A stretch of DNA of 14,366 bases from DATEEG01 sp035525055. Its GTDB lineage: Bacteria; Actinomycetota; Acidimicrobiia; Spongiisociales; ZC4RG35. This document shows, piece after piece, positions 1 to 7,554 of the stretch. The notes beneath the pieces are model-generated. The model did no database searches. It was not told the DNA's origin and saw only the letters and a program-made list of their open reading frames with translations. The position numbers and the translations under genes were made by a program. Numbering within the stretch: the stretch's first letter is position 1; each line of letters starts with the position of its first letter. Location of the stretch: positions 1-14,366 of the forward strand of contig DATLEZ010000002.1 in assembly GCA_035525055.1 (NCBI GenBank), written 5' to 3'.

Positions 1-1
1 G

Positions 2-91
2 TTGGGGCTCCTGCGGGATCACTATGACCAGTTCGAGATCGTCGGCGGTCACGAGATCCGGTGGACGATCCGGACGGACACATGTGGGTGA
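2..91 (+). CDS. Possible 3' end of an unidentified gene (5' end outside window)
   Basis: A plus-strand reading frame is open from the left edge and closes at a TGA at 89-91, giving a 29-residue tail. Its third codon positions are almost all G or C, like the real genes here, and the peptide (with HYDQFEIVGGHEIRW inside it) reads like ordinary protein. It would end 22 bases before the uvrA stop, a compact convergent arrangement. I cannot name the protein from so short a tail. It could be chance in GC-rich DNA, so confidence is low. Confidence 0.3.
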   Translation: MGLLRDHYDQFEIVGGHEIRWTIRTDTCG

Positions 92-113
92 CCATTTGGA
101 TTGTCGAGTCGGA

Positions 114-2945
114 CTAGTTCGCTCTGATCAACACTTCCCGCAGGAATTTCCCGGTGTAGCTCTCCCCCACTTCGGCCACTTCCTCCGGGGTCCCCACTGC
201 GATCACCCGTCCACCCCCCGACCCCCCTTCCGGCCCCAGGTCGATGACATGGTCGACGGACTTGATCACGTCGAGGTTGTGTTCGATGACCAGCACCGTG
301 TTGCCGGCATCAACCAGGCGTTGGAGCACATGCAGCAGCTTGCGGATGTCTTCGAAGTGCAGCCCGGTGGTGGGTTCGTCGAGGATATAGAAGGTCTGGC
401 CGGTGGAACGTTTGCCCAGTTCGGATGCCAGCTTGATCCGCTGGGCTTCACCACCGGAGAGGGTGGTGGCGGGCTGGCCGAGACGGATGTAGGTGAGTCC
501 CACGTCGTAGAGGGTCTGGAGGATGCGGGCGATCTTGGGCTGGTTCTCGAATAACTCGAGGGCCTCTTCGACGCTCATGTCCAACACGTCGGCGATGGTG
601 TGGCCCTTCCAGGTGATCTCGAGGGTCTCGCGGTTGTAACGCTTGCCCCCGCAGATCTCACACGGCACGTAGACGTCGGGCAGGAAATGCATCTCGATCT
701 TGATGGTCCCGTCGCCCGAACAGGCATCACAGCGGCCCCCGGAGACGTTGAAGGAGAACCGCCCCTGCTTGTAGCCCCTGGCCCTGGCTTCGGGGGTGAA
801 GGCATACAACGCCCGTATGTGGTCGAACATCTTGGTGTAGGTGGCCGAGTTGGACCGGGGGGTGCGGCCGATGGGTGACTGGTCGATGTTGATGACTTTG
901 TCGATGGCTTCGATCCCGGTGATCTTCTTGTGCCGCCCGGGGACCGACCGGGAGCGGTAGATGTGATAGTGCAGGGCAGTCGAGAGGATGTCTTCGACCA
1001 GGGTGGACTTGCCCGAACCGGACACCCCGGTGACGGCGATGAACTGTCCGAGCGGGAAGGACACGTCGATGTCGGCCAGGTTGTGTTCGGTGGCCCCGTG
1101 GATCGTGATCTCCCCACCCTTGCCGATCCGGCGGGTCTCGGGCACCGCGATCGACCGCCGCCCCGCCATGTAGTCACCGGTGATGGAGCGGGGCTCGGCG
1201 CAGATGTCTTCGAGGCTGCCCGAGGCGACGATGTAGCCGCCGTGTTCGCCGGCTCCGGGGCCGATGTCGACGATGTGGTCGGCGGTGCGCATCGTGTCTT
1301 CGTCGTGTTCGACGACGATCAGTGTGTTCCCCATGTCCCGCAGCCGGATGAGGGTTTCGATCAGCCGCTGGTTGTCCCGCTGGTGCAGCCCGATGGACGG
1401 TTCGTCGAGGATGTACAGCACCCCCACCAGACCCGAGCCGATCTGGGTGGCCAGCCGGATCCGCTGGGCCTCTCCCCCGGCCAGGGTGGCAGCAGACCGG
1501 GCCAGGGTCAGGTAGTCCAAGCCGACGTCCAACAGGAAGGACAGCCGGGCCCGGATCTCTTTCAGCACCCGTTCGCCGATGGTGGCTTCCCGTTCGGTGA
1601 GTTCGAGGCTTTCGAAGAACCCGAAGGCGTCGCGTAGCGAGCGGGTGGCCACCTCGTGGATGCTCTGGCCGCCGATCGTCACTGCCCGGGCCACCGGGTT
1701 GAGCCGGGCCCCGCCGCAGGTGTCACAGGGCACTTCCCGCATGTATTCCTGGTAGTACTCCCGTGCCCCGTCGGATTCGGCACCTTCATGGCGGCGTCCC
1801 AGCCACGGCAGGATCCCCTCGTAGGTGGCCGAATATTCCCGCTTGCGTCCGAACCGGTTGGTGAAGGACACCTTGACCTTGGCCTCCCCGGTGCCCTCCA
1901 GCACCGCGGTCCGGGCCGAAGCCGGCAGCGTTGACCAGGGGGCGTCGAGATCGAAACCCAGCTGTTCGGACAGCCCTTCCAGCATCCGCTGGAAGTACTG
2001 CATCCGGTTGCGACCCGACCACGGGTGCACCGCTCCCTCGCGGATCGACAGGTCCGGGTTGGGGATCGCCAGTTCGGGATCCACCTGATAGCGGGTGCCG
2101 ATCCCCGAACAGGCCCCACAGGCTCCATAAGGGCTGTTGAACGAGAAGTTGCGGGGCTGCAGTTCTTCGAACGAGAAGCCATCCAAAGGACACGACAGCG
2201 CCTGAGAGAAGGTCATGGTGGGTCCGTCGACGATCTCGATGTCCACCACCCCTTCGGTGAGCCCCAGTGCGGTCTCCAGTGACTGGGTGAGCCGCTGGTC
2301 GATTCCGGGCTTGGACACCAGCCGGTCGACGATGATCTCGATGGTGTGCTGGAAGTAGCGGTCGAGCTTGATGTCTTCGGTGAGGTCACGCACGTCACCA
2401 TCGATCCGGGCCCGGGCAAAGCCCTGAGAAGCCAGTTCCTTCAGCTGCTGTTCATATTCGCCTTTGCGCCCCCGAACGATCGGTGCCAGCACCTGGAAAC
2501 GGGTTCCCTCCTCCAGTTCGAGGATCTGGTCGACGATCTGCTGGGGGGTCTGTTTGACCAGCGGGGTGCCGTCGTTGGGACAGTGCGGGATGCCGATGCG
2601 GGCATACAGCAGCCGCAGGTAGTCCCAGATCTCGGTGACGGTGCCCACCGTGGACCGAGGATTGCGGGAGGCCGTCTTCTGGTCGATGGAGATCGCCGGG
2701 GACAGCCCTTCGATGAAGTCGACATCGGGCTTGTCCATCTGCCCCAGGAACTGCCGGGCGTAGGCCGAGAGAGATTCAACGTATCTCCGTTGGCCCTCGG
2801 CGTAGATTGTGTCGAATGCCAACGACGACTTCCCCGAACCGGACAGCCCCGTGAAAACGATGAGGCGGTCCCGCGGCAATTCCAGCGAGACATTCTTGAG
2901 ATTGTGCTCACGAGCACCACGAATCAGGATCGTGTCCGACGACAC
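114..2945 (-). CDS. uvrA: UvrA, excinuclease ABC subunit A
   Basis: Damage-recognition ATPase of nucleotide excision repair. As a dimer it finds helix-distorting lesions and loads UvrB, after which UvrC cuts. The 943 residues match the family length. Visible parts are the first Walker A (GLSGSGKS, about 33-40) and a first Zn module with C252, C276 and C279 but Asp at 255 where many homologues have Cys. Next come the proximal ABC signature LAGGEAQ with Ala489 and LDEPSIGLH, then the second Walker A (GVSGSGKS, Lys646). The second Zn module CDAC/CEIC (739-765) is intact, followed by LSGGEAQ (about 829) and LDEPTTGLH. The start is GTG at 2945: GTG TCG TCG GAC, with a GGAG ribosome site 8 bases upstream. 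A LexA box lies 52 bases upstream, so SOS induction is likely. The neighbours are unrelated surface genes. The identification is secure; the effects of Asp255 and Ala489 are not known from sequence. Confidence 0.98.
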   Translation of the reverse strand: MSSDTILIRGAREHNLKNVSLELPRDRLIVFTGLSGSGKSSLAFDTIYAEGQRRYVESLSAYARQFLGQMDKPDVDFIEGLSPAISIDQKTASRNPRSTVGTVTEIWDYLRLLYARIGIPHCPNDGTPLVKQTPQQIVDQILELEEGTRFQVLAPIVRGRKGEYEQQLKELASQGFARARIDGDVRDLTEDIKLDRYFQHTIEIIVDRLVSKPGIDQRLTQSLETALGLTEGVVDIEIVDGPTMTFSQALSCPLDGFSFEELQPRNFSFNSPYGACGACSGIGTRYQVDPELAIPNPDLSIREGAVHPWSGRNRMQYFQRMLEGLSEQLGFDLDAPWSTLPASARTAVLEGTGEAKVKVSFTNRFGRKREYSATYEGILPWLGRRHEGAESDGAREYYQEYMREVPCDTCGGARLNPVARAVTIGGQSIHEVATRSLRDAFGFFESLELTEREATIGERVLKEIRARLSFLLDVGLDYLTLARSAATLAGGEAQRIRLATQIGSGLVGVLYILDEPSIGLHQRDNQRLIETLIRLRDMGNTLIVVEHDEDTMRTADHIVDIGPGAGEHGGYIVASGSLEDICAEPRSITGDYMAGRRSIAVPETRRIGKGGEITIHGATEHNLADIDVSFPLGQFIAVTGVSGSGKSTLVEDILSTALHYHIYRSRSVPGRHKKITGIEAIDKVINIDQSPIGRTPRSNSATYTKMFDHIRALYAFTPEARARGYKQGRFSFNVSGGRCDACSGDGTIKIEMHFLPDVYVPCEICGGKRYNRETLEITWKGHTIADVLDMSVEEALELFENQPKIARILQTLYDVGLTYIRLGQPATTLSGGEAQRIKLASELGKRSTGQTFYILDEPTTGLHFEDIRKLLHVLQRLVDAGNTVLVIEHNLDVIKSVDHVIDLGPEGGSGGGRVIAVGTPEEVAEVGESYTGKFLREVLIRAN

Positions 2946-2976
2946 CGCACCAACTCCACCGCTGTAGAACGACGTG

Positions 2977-2982
2977 AGTGTA
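2977..2982 (-). promoter_or_regulatory. Candidate -10 element of the uvrA promoter
   Basis: On the minus strand these bases read TACACT, close to a TATAAT-type -10 hexamer. Transcription from here would begin near 2970 and leave a leader of about 25 bases containing the uvrA ribosome site. A TGCGTT 16 bases upstream could serve as the -35 and lies inside the LexA box, the usual geometry for repressor occlusion. Assigned by eye only. Confidence 0.4.
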
Positions 2983-2996
2983 GTTCAGGTCGAAGG

Positions 2997-3010
2997 CGAA
3001 CGCATGTTCG
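2997..3010. promoter_or_regulatory. LexA-binding SOS box upstream of uvrA
   Basis: The sequence CGAACGCATGTTCG has perfect CGAAC/GTTCG arms around four bases. This is the Gram-positive and actinobacterial LexA consensus (CGAAC-N4-GTTCG) and it carries the favoured outer A on one side. The near edge lies 52 bases upstream of the uvrA GTG and overlaps the expected -35 region. uvrA is a classical SOS gene, so context and motif agree. No lexA gene lies in the window to confirm the cognate repressor. Confidence 0.85.
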
Positions 3011-3174
3011 ACATTGCGCTGCGTATTTCTCGCGGTCTTCCAGCTCCGGACCCCAATCGATGACGGCCGACGCTGGCGCTGACAGTTTCATCTCAAAACG
3101 GGTTCCTACCGAGCGAGACGAGCCCGAACGGACGGCGCGTGGTGGGGCGATCTCGGTCAGTGTGGAGCCCCTGC

Positions 3175-3198
3175 AGAGAATAAACAGAAAGATTCTCT
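3175..3198. repeat. 24-bp inverted repeat upstream of the flippase
   Basis: Perfect 7-base arms AGAGAAT (3175-3181) and ATTCTCT (3192-3198) flank a 10-base A-rich spacer. The centre lies about 52 bases upstream of the flippase ATG, where an operator for a dimeric regulator or a 5'-leader stem would sit. The AT-rich composition stands out from the GC-rich surroundings. No regulator family can be named from the motif. Confidence 0.4.
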
Positions 3199-3238
3199 CC
3201 AATATGTGGCGTCCGAAATCTAGAGACGCCTCGGACCA

Positions 3239-4573
3239 ATGAGCGACAACCTCGCTCCAGCGGGCCGCAGGTCTAGGCGCATGGTGTACACGGGTTTTTC
3301 GGCGGTCATCGCCCACGGAGTGGGCGTCGCCACGGTGCTCGTTCTCACCCCAATACTCGTACGCCATCTCGGCGGCGTCCAATTTGGGATCTACGCCACG
3401 ATCACGTCCACGGCGGCCTGGTTAGGCCTCGCTCACCTCGGGCTCGGTCCAAGCGTCCTCAACGAATTATCAACGGAGAGCGTCCTCCACTCACCCCGCC
3501 GAGGCATGGCCATAGTCTCAAGTGCGACCGCCCTCCAACTGGTCATCGCCGGCGTCACACTGCTGGCGATAGTCGCGACAAGCCCGCTGATCTCCTGGGC
3601 AACGGTCTTCAACGCTCCCGATGAACTCGACCGCATCGTTTCGGCTGCAACCCTGATCATGCTCGTGATGGTCGTCCTGCAGATACCGCTAAGCCTCGGC
3701 AGAACGGCATTCGAGGCCCATCAGCGCGGCTACGTGACACAGGGCTGGCAATTGGCATTCCACCTGCTCAGATTGACGACGGTCTTGATCACGGTTGCTC
3801 TCGGCGGTTCTCTGGTGGTCGTCATCCTTGCCATGACCGCACCCGCCCTAGTTGTCCGGATCGCAGAATACATTCACGCCTTCCGGATTTCGTACCCTGA
3901 ACTACGGCCACGTCGCGGTTCGGTATCCTGGCGCAAGGGTCGTTCCCTTGTGGGTGCGGGAGCCGACTTCTTTGTTCTCGCCTTGGCGAGCCAGGTCATC
4001 ATGAGTACTGACCATCTCGTTATATCGCACGTGATCGGACCCGCAGCCGTTACCCCATACGCCGTCACGTCAAGCCTCACACAGCTACCCACGATTATCA
4101 CCATTCTCGCCCTCCAGGCGGCGTGGCCCGCCTATCGAGAAGCGGCGACCACAGACATCCCCTGGCTGCGACGGACGCATCGCCACATGAGCGTGCTGGG
4201 TGTTGGACTCGCGGCGGTCGTTGGCGCAATTCTGCTGTTCTGGGGCCGAGACATCATCGAGTGGTGGGCTGGTCCTGCGGCGGTGCCGACCTTCGGCCTT
4301 ATCGCATGGATGGTGGGCATTACAATCATCCAAGGAGTGCTACTGCCGAGGGAACGACTGCTGATCGGCCTAGGTCGGACGAGGTTCAACGCTCTCATCG
4401 GTGCTGGCAACGCTGCAATCAATCTTCCAGTTTCAATCGCGCTCGCAAAGATTTTCGGATCTACAGGTGTGGCTATGGGAACCGCAGTCGGTTATCTCGT
4501 ACTCGGCGGGTTCATCCTCGTCGCTACCCGACGCCGTCTCAGCACGCTGACGGCCACGGATGAGCAGGCGTGA
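3239..4573 (+). CDS. Polysaccharide flippase, Wzx/MATE-like membrane protein
   Basis: A 444-residue, strongly hydrophobic protein, a typical length for oligosaccharide-lipid flippases of the MATE/MVF superfamily. I count about twelve membrane spans, roughly at 20-42, 46-70, 95-118, 132-153, 170-188, 190-210, 240-262, 275-298, 317-335, 350-370, 385-402 and 408-430. Charged loops such as YPELRPRRGS lie between them, and the late glycine-rich segment FGSTGVAMGTAVGY is common in this family. The expected role is moving undecaprenyl-linked sugar units to the outer face of the membrane. Substrate cannot be read from sequence. The glycosyltransferases, aminotransferase and acetyltransferase further right are the likely suppliers. 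The start is ATG 3239, because an in-frame stop lies at 3221-3223; the ribosome site is weak, so a start at residue 15 or a leaderless message is possible. It is convergent with the protease. Confidence 0.85.
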   Translation: MSDNLAPAGRRSRRMVYTGFSAVIAHGVGVATVLVLTPILVRHLGGVQFGIYATITSTAAWLGLAHLGLGPSVLNELSTESVLHSPRRGMAIVSSATALQLVIAGVTLLAIVATSPLISWATVFNAPDELDRIVSAATLIMLVMVVLQIPLSLGRTAFEAHQRGYVTQGWQLAFHLLRLTTVLITVALGGSLVVVILAMTAPALVVRIAEYIHAFRISYPELRPRRGSVSWRKGRSLVGAGADFFVLALASQVIMSTDHLVISHVIGPAAVTPYAVTSSLTQLPTIITILALQAAWPAYREAATTDIPWLRRTHRHMSVLGVGLAAVVGAILLFWGRDIIEWWAGPAAVPTFGLIAWMVGITIIQGVLLPRERLLIGLGRTRFNALIGAGNAAINLPVSIALAKIFGSTGVAMGTAVGYLVLGGFILVATRRRLSTLTATDEQA

Positions 4574-4662
4574 AAGGGTCTATCGTTATAGCCAACGGCA
4601 GGTTGTCAGTTTCGGCGCAGGAACGAACTTTCGAGTGGCATGCGATCCTGGCCAACAGAAGG
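4574..4662. other. Short convergent gap between flippase and protease
   Basis: Both flanking genes end here, so transcription termination is expected. I saw no strong hairpin with a T-run on either strand. A 63-codon frame beginning at GTG 4570 crosses the gap but runs into the protease and is not supported. Confidence 0.4.
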
Positions 4663-7341
4663 CTATTTCGCGGCTGCACTCACGGTCGGAGAGAGATCAC
4701 CTTCTCCGACGGCGTTGACGGCGGAAATCCGGTAGTAATACACGACACTCTTGCTCGTTGACCTGTCCTGGTAGTTCGTCACGGTACCGACCTCGACCAA
4801 GAGAGCTTCTTCCCCCGGGGATATACCTCTATAGATCAGGTAACCCGTGACGGGAGAGCCTCCGTCCAACGATGGTTCCGACCACGACAGTACGACGCCT
4901 TTGCCTCTCGACGCCGTGGCAGCGGAGACGTTGTCGGGCGCGCCGGGTGGAGCTAGCGGAATGACTGAGACTTCGTTGGAGCGGGATCCTTCGCCGATGT
5001 CATTGACGGCGGTGACTTGGTAGTAGTAGGTGACACCAGGAGTGACGACGGTATCGGTGTAGGCGAGAACATCACCAACCGTGGCATACAGACTGGCAGA
5101 ACCAGAGGAAGTGCCCCGATAGATGTTGTAGCCAGTAATAGACGACCCCCCGTCTGCAGGAGCGGTCCACGACAGATCAACAGCAGAGGCATCAGCGACC
5201 GCGGTCAGAGTGGGAGCCGCCGGAGCCTCCGGACTCGGTAACGGTTCGGCAGCGCCCCCACCACCAAGGAACACACCATTGATGAGAGCATTAGCACCGG
5301 CCACATGATCAACCGTGACCGTCACCGTTCCAGCAGCCGCCACACTGATCGGAAAATGCATCCAAGCACCGTCGTGGAAGCTGGTCGAAAGATTCACCGT
5401 CTGAAGCCCAGAACCATCATCCACAGTGACCGTCTGCCGCCGATCAAACGACGCCCAGTCCATCGCATACAAATGCAGATCCCCCGCATACGCCGTATCG
5501 AAGGTCAAACGAAATCGGATCTGAGCCAGATCCCAATAGCCGGTCGCTCGCCGTTCCAATTCATCCGGAGACTCCAAGGCCCGCACATCCGTAGTCGACC
5601 CCTGCGAATCACGACTACCCACATCCAAAGACAACGACGCCTGAGGCAACGACACCAGATCCCCAGTCCCATTCCACGCCAACAACGCATACCCATCCAC
5701 CCCGTACGAACCCACCCAATCCCCCTGGGGGTTGGTCCCAACCGATACGCTCACTTGATCACTTCGGGACGCACCGTCAGTGTCGGTAGCGGTGGCAGTC
5801 ACTGTATAGACACCACCTGCCATCACACTGCTGTCCCAGGCCATCGACCAGCCATCTGCCGGATCGGAATCGGTGAACACGAGCCGGTCGTTGACGAAGA
5901 AGTCGACTGTTGCGACGCCCACGTCGTCGGACGCCTCGACGGTGACTTGGACGACCCCGCTGACAGCAGCGCCATCTGCGGGACTCGTGATCGAAATCGT
6001 CGGTCGGGGATTCCAGGTGGCAGCAACCTGGGCCGACCGAAGGGCGTTGACGAGAGGCTCGCTCGTGTTGTCTGGGTCATTGGCCCACCGGCCGTGCCCG
6101 ACACAATCGCCATTGGCGTCGTCTGCCCACGTTCCATCGGGGCATTCGCCCATGACCTCGAGAATCTCTTCGACGTCGTTCCGGGTCAGACTGGGATTCT
6201 CGGCAACCACCAGGGCAGCGACACCGGCCACGTGTGGCGCAGCCATGCTGGTGCCCGTGTTGTTCTGATAGCCACCGCCAACCCAGGTCGAATAGATTTC
6301 GGTGCCGGGAGCGGTTACATCGATCGGATCCCCGTAGTTGCTGTACTCGGCGAAAGTGTCATCACAGTAGATGAAGAAGAGGAGGCATCCTGCGTTGCCG
6401 CCCGGTTCGCCATCGAGGTCGGTGATCGCCGAGACCGTGATCACTTCGGGATAGGCCGCGGGAACGAAGCCTGTGGCGTCTATCGTGGAGTTTCCGGCGG
6501 CGGCGATGTAAATGATGCCCGCGGCCGTCGAGTTGCAAACTGCCTCCCGCAGGGCACCATCCTGGCAATTGCTCGCCACTCCCTCTTCCCCGAGGCTCAT
6601 GTTGGCGACTCGTACATCGTTGGCCGGGTCGCCATCGAGGGTCAAGCCAGTGATGTGATCGATGCCGCAGATCACTTGCGATGTGGTTCCAAACCCAGAG
6701 TCGTCGAGGACCTTGACAGGGACAAGCCGCGCCGAGTGTGCAACACCCACGATGCCCTCTCCGTTCCCTCCCACACCAGCAGCGATCCCGGCCACATGTG
6801 TGCCGTGCCCATGACCATCCTGAGGTGGTCCGACGCCGAGACAGTTGACACCGAGGTCCGTATCGAGGTTCGCAACGAGATCGGGATGGGCAAGATCGAT
6901 GCCCGTATCGAGGATGGCGATACGGATCCCGGCTCCGTCGAAGCCGGCCTCATGAGCGTCTGATTTCGTGGGGTGCCTCGCCTGGATGCGCCTGACCCCA
7001 AAGGGGACCGTCTCGCTCGTAACACTCACAACACCGTCAGGGACGATGGTCCGAACGTTGGGATTGTTGGCCAGCGCTTCTGCCGCTTGGTTCGAACCTC
7101 GGAATACGAATCCGTTCAGGACATGTTGGAAAATATCACCAGACTCGCCACCGGCAGCACGGGCGAGCGCTGCCGCATGGCGGAGGGCTTCGACCTCAGG
7201 GTTCAGAGTGACGATCCATTGGGACTCGCTCGCAGCATCGTTCCTAGGCGGGGCTGGTTCTTGCGCTAGAGCACCGGTAGCGGGCGCTATCAGAGTCAAC
7301 ACTGCAATGGCGACATTGCTGAATCGACGCATGCTGCTCAT
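4663..7341 (-). CDS. Secreted subtilisin-like (S8) serine protease with Ig-like and two fibronectin type III domains
   Basis: An exported endopeptidase of 892 residues from ATG 7341, with AAGGGA about 10 bases upstream. The signal peptide is residues 1-26 (MRRFSN, hydrophobic stretch, then ALA before Gln27). An I9-type propeptide spans about 40-112 and the S8 domain about 132-400. The triad is Asp145 (ILDTGID), His179 (GHGHGTHVAG) and Ser365 (GTSMAAPHVAG), with oxyanion Asn284 (AAAGN). A bacterial Ig-like domain follows (about 446-535), then a beta-rich domain (about 539-694, QGDWVGSYGVDGYALL) that I recall from other large secreted proteins but cannot name. Two tandem fibronectin type III repeats end the protein (about 708-794 and 798-889), each with TGYxIYRG. 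It has no membrane anchor or sorting motif, so it is probably released. Codon use in 5280-5740 differs from the catalytic part. The frame is open upstream to 7527, but those residues do not look like protein. Confidence 0.93.
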   Translation of the reverse strand: MSSMRRFSNVAIAVLTLIAPATGALAQEPAPPRNDAASESQWIVTLNPEVEALRHAAALARAAGGESGDIFQHVLNGFVFRGSNQAAEALANNPNVRTIVPDGVVSVTSETVPFGVRRIQARHPTKSDAHEAGFDGAGIRIAILDTGIDLAHPDLVANLDTDLGVNCLGVGPPQDGHGHGTHVAGIAAGVGGNGEGIVGVAHSARLVPVKVLDDSGFGTTSQVICGIDHITGLTLDGDPANDVRVANMSLGEEGVASNCQDGALREAVCNSTAAGIIYIAAAGNSTIDATGFVPAAYPEVITVSAITDLDGEPGGNAGCLLFFIYCDDTFAEYSNYGDPIDVTAPGTEIYSTWVGGGYQNNTGTSMAAPHVAGVAALVVAENPSLTRNDVEEILEVMGECPDGTWADDANGDCVGHGRWANDPDNTSEPLVNALRSAQVAATWNPRPTISITSPADGAAVSGVVQVTVEASDDVGVATVDFFVNDRLVFTDSDPADGWSMAWDSSVMAGGVYTVTATATDTDGASRSDQVSVSVGTNPQGDWVGSYGVDGYALLAWNGTGDLVSLPQASLSLDVGSRDSQGSTTDVRALESPDELERRATGYWDLAQIRFRLTFDTAYAGDLHLYAMDWASFDRRQTVTVDDGSGLQTVNLSTSFHDGAWMHFPISVAAAGTVTVTVDHVAGANALINGVFLGGGGAAEPLPSPEAPAAPTLTAVADASAVDLSWTAPADGGSSITGYNIYRGTSSGSASLYATVGDVLAYTDTVVTPGVTYYYQVTAVNDIGEGSRSNEVSVIPLAPPGAPDNVSAATASRGKGVVLSWSEPSLDGGSPVTGYLIYRGISPGEEALLVEVGTVTNYQDRSTSKSVVYYYRISAVNAVGEGDLSPTVSAAAK

Positions 7342-7388
7342 GTCGAGAGCTTCCCTTCGTATTGCGAACCAGAGTACGCAAACGCCAC

Positions 7389-7396
7389 GGGGGGGG
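7389..7396. repeat. Run of eight G (C8 on the protease strand) in the protease leader
   Basis: A homopolymer of eight G lies 48-55 bases upstream of the protease start and is flanked by CAC and CCGTG, which can pair over it. Tracts of this length can vary by slippage, and the position is within the likely promoter or leader. Whether it varies cannot be seen from one sequence. Confidence 0.5.
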
Positions 7397-7496
7397 CCGT
7401 GAAATGATTCGATAGTCCTACCAGAAGTCATTACGAATGTAGAGACTGCGCGGTGAGTTGGGGATGCGCTCGCTGGCGGTAATGCCTGGGTGAGGG

Positions 7497-7554
7497 TCAG
7501 GGCCCCTCGATACTCGGTGATGTTCAACGTCGCCGAGCAAGGAAGGGGCCCTGA
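7497..7554 (+). promoter_or_regulatory. Hairpin covering the transposase ribosome site and start codon
   Basis: TCAGGGCCCCT (7497-7507) is perfectly complementary to AGGGGCCCTGA (7544-7554). Inside it CTCGGTGA (7514-7521) can pair with TCGCCGAG (7530-7537), with one G-T pair. The downstream arm contains most of the ribosome site AAGGAAGGGG and the A of the start codon. An RNA entering from outside the element would fold and hide the start, whereas an RNA starting inside the left arm would not. This resembles the fold-back control known for IS10 and IS50. The pairing is seen; the function is inferred. Confidence 0.55.
7505..7522 (+). repeat. Left terminal inverted repeat of the insertion sequence (inner part)
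   Basis: CCTCGATACTCGGTGATG is the inverted copy, with two mismatches, of 8754-8771. The outer part from about 7494 (GGGTCAGGG) is less well matched. Confidence 0.7.

Larger units (their letters stand above)
2946..3238. other. Divergent intergenic region between uvrA and the flippase
   Basis: These 293 bases hold the uvrA promoter and SOS box on the left and the flippase upstream region with an inverted repeat on the right. Reading frames cross the region on both strands, but they overlap uvrA or the flippase and lack a recognisable protein. No RNA gene was recognised. Confidence 0.6.

Noticed and set aside
930..1637. A 235-codon plus-strand frame opposite uvrA
   Set aside because: A shadow of the uvrA codons; the protein has low complexity and no family features, while uvrA is certain.
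2346..3242. A 298-codon plus-strand frame crossing the uvrA start and intergenic region
   Set aside because: Most of it is antisense to uvrA, the remainder crosses the SOS box and promoter, and the peptide is not protein-like.
4570..4761. A 63-codon frame starting in a GTGA overlap with the flippase stop
   Set aside because: The overlap looks like translational coupling, but the frame runs antisense into the protease 3' end, ends without a recognisable fold and lacks its own ribosome site.
5305..6963. A 552-codon open frame on the plus strand, antisense to the protease
   Set aside because: It mirrors the protease codon bias, its peptide is rich in Arg/His/Pro and has no recognisable fold, and the protease on the other strand has a full catalytic triad and signal peptide.
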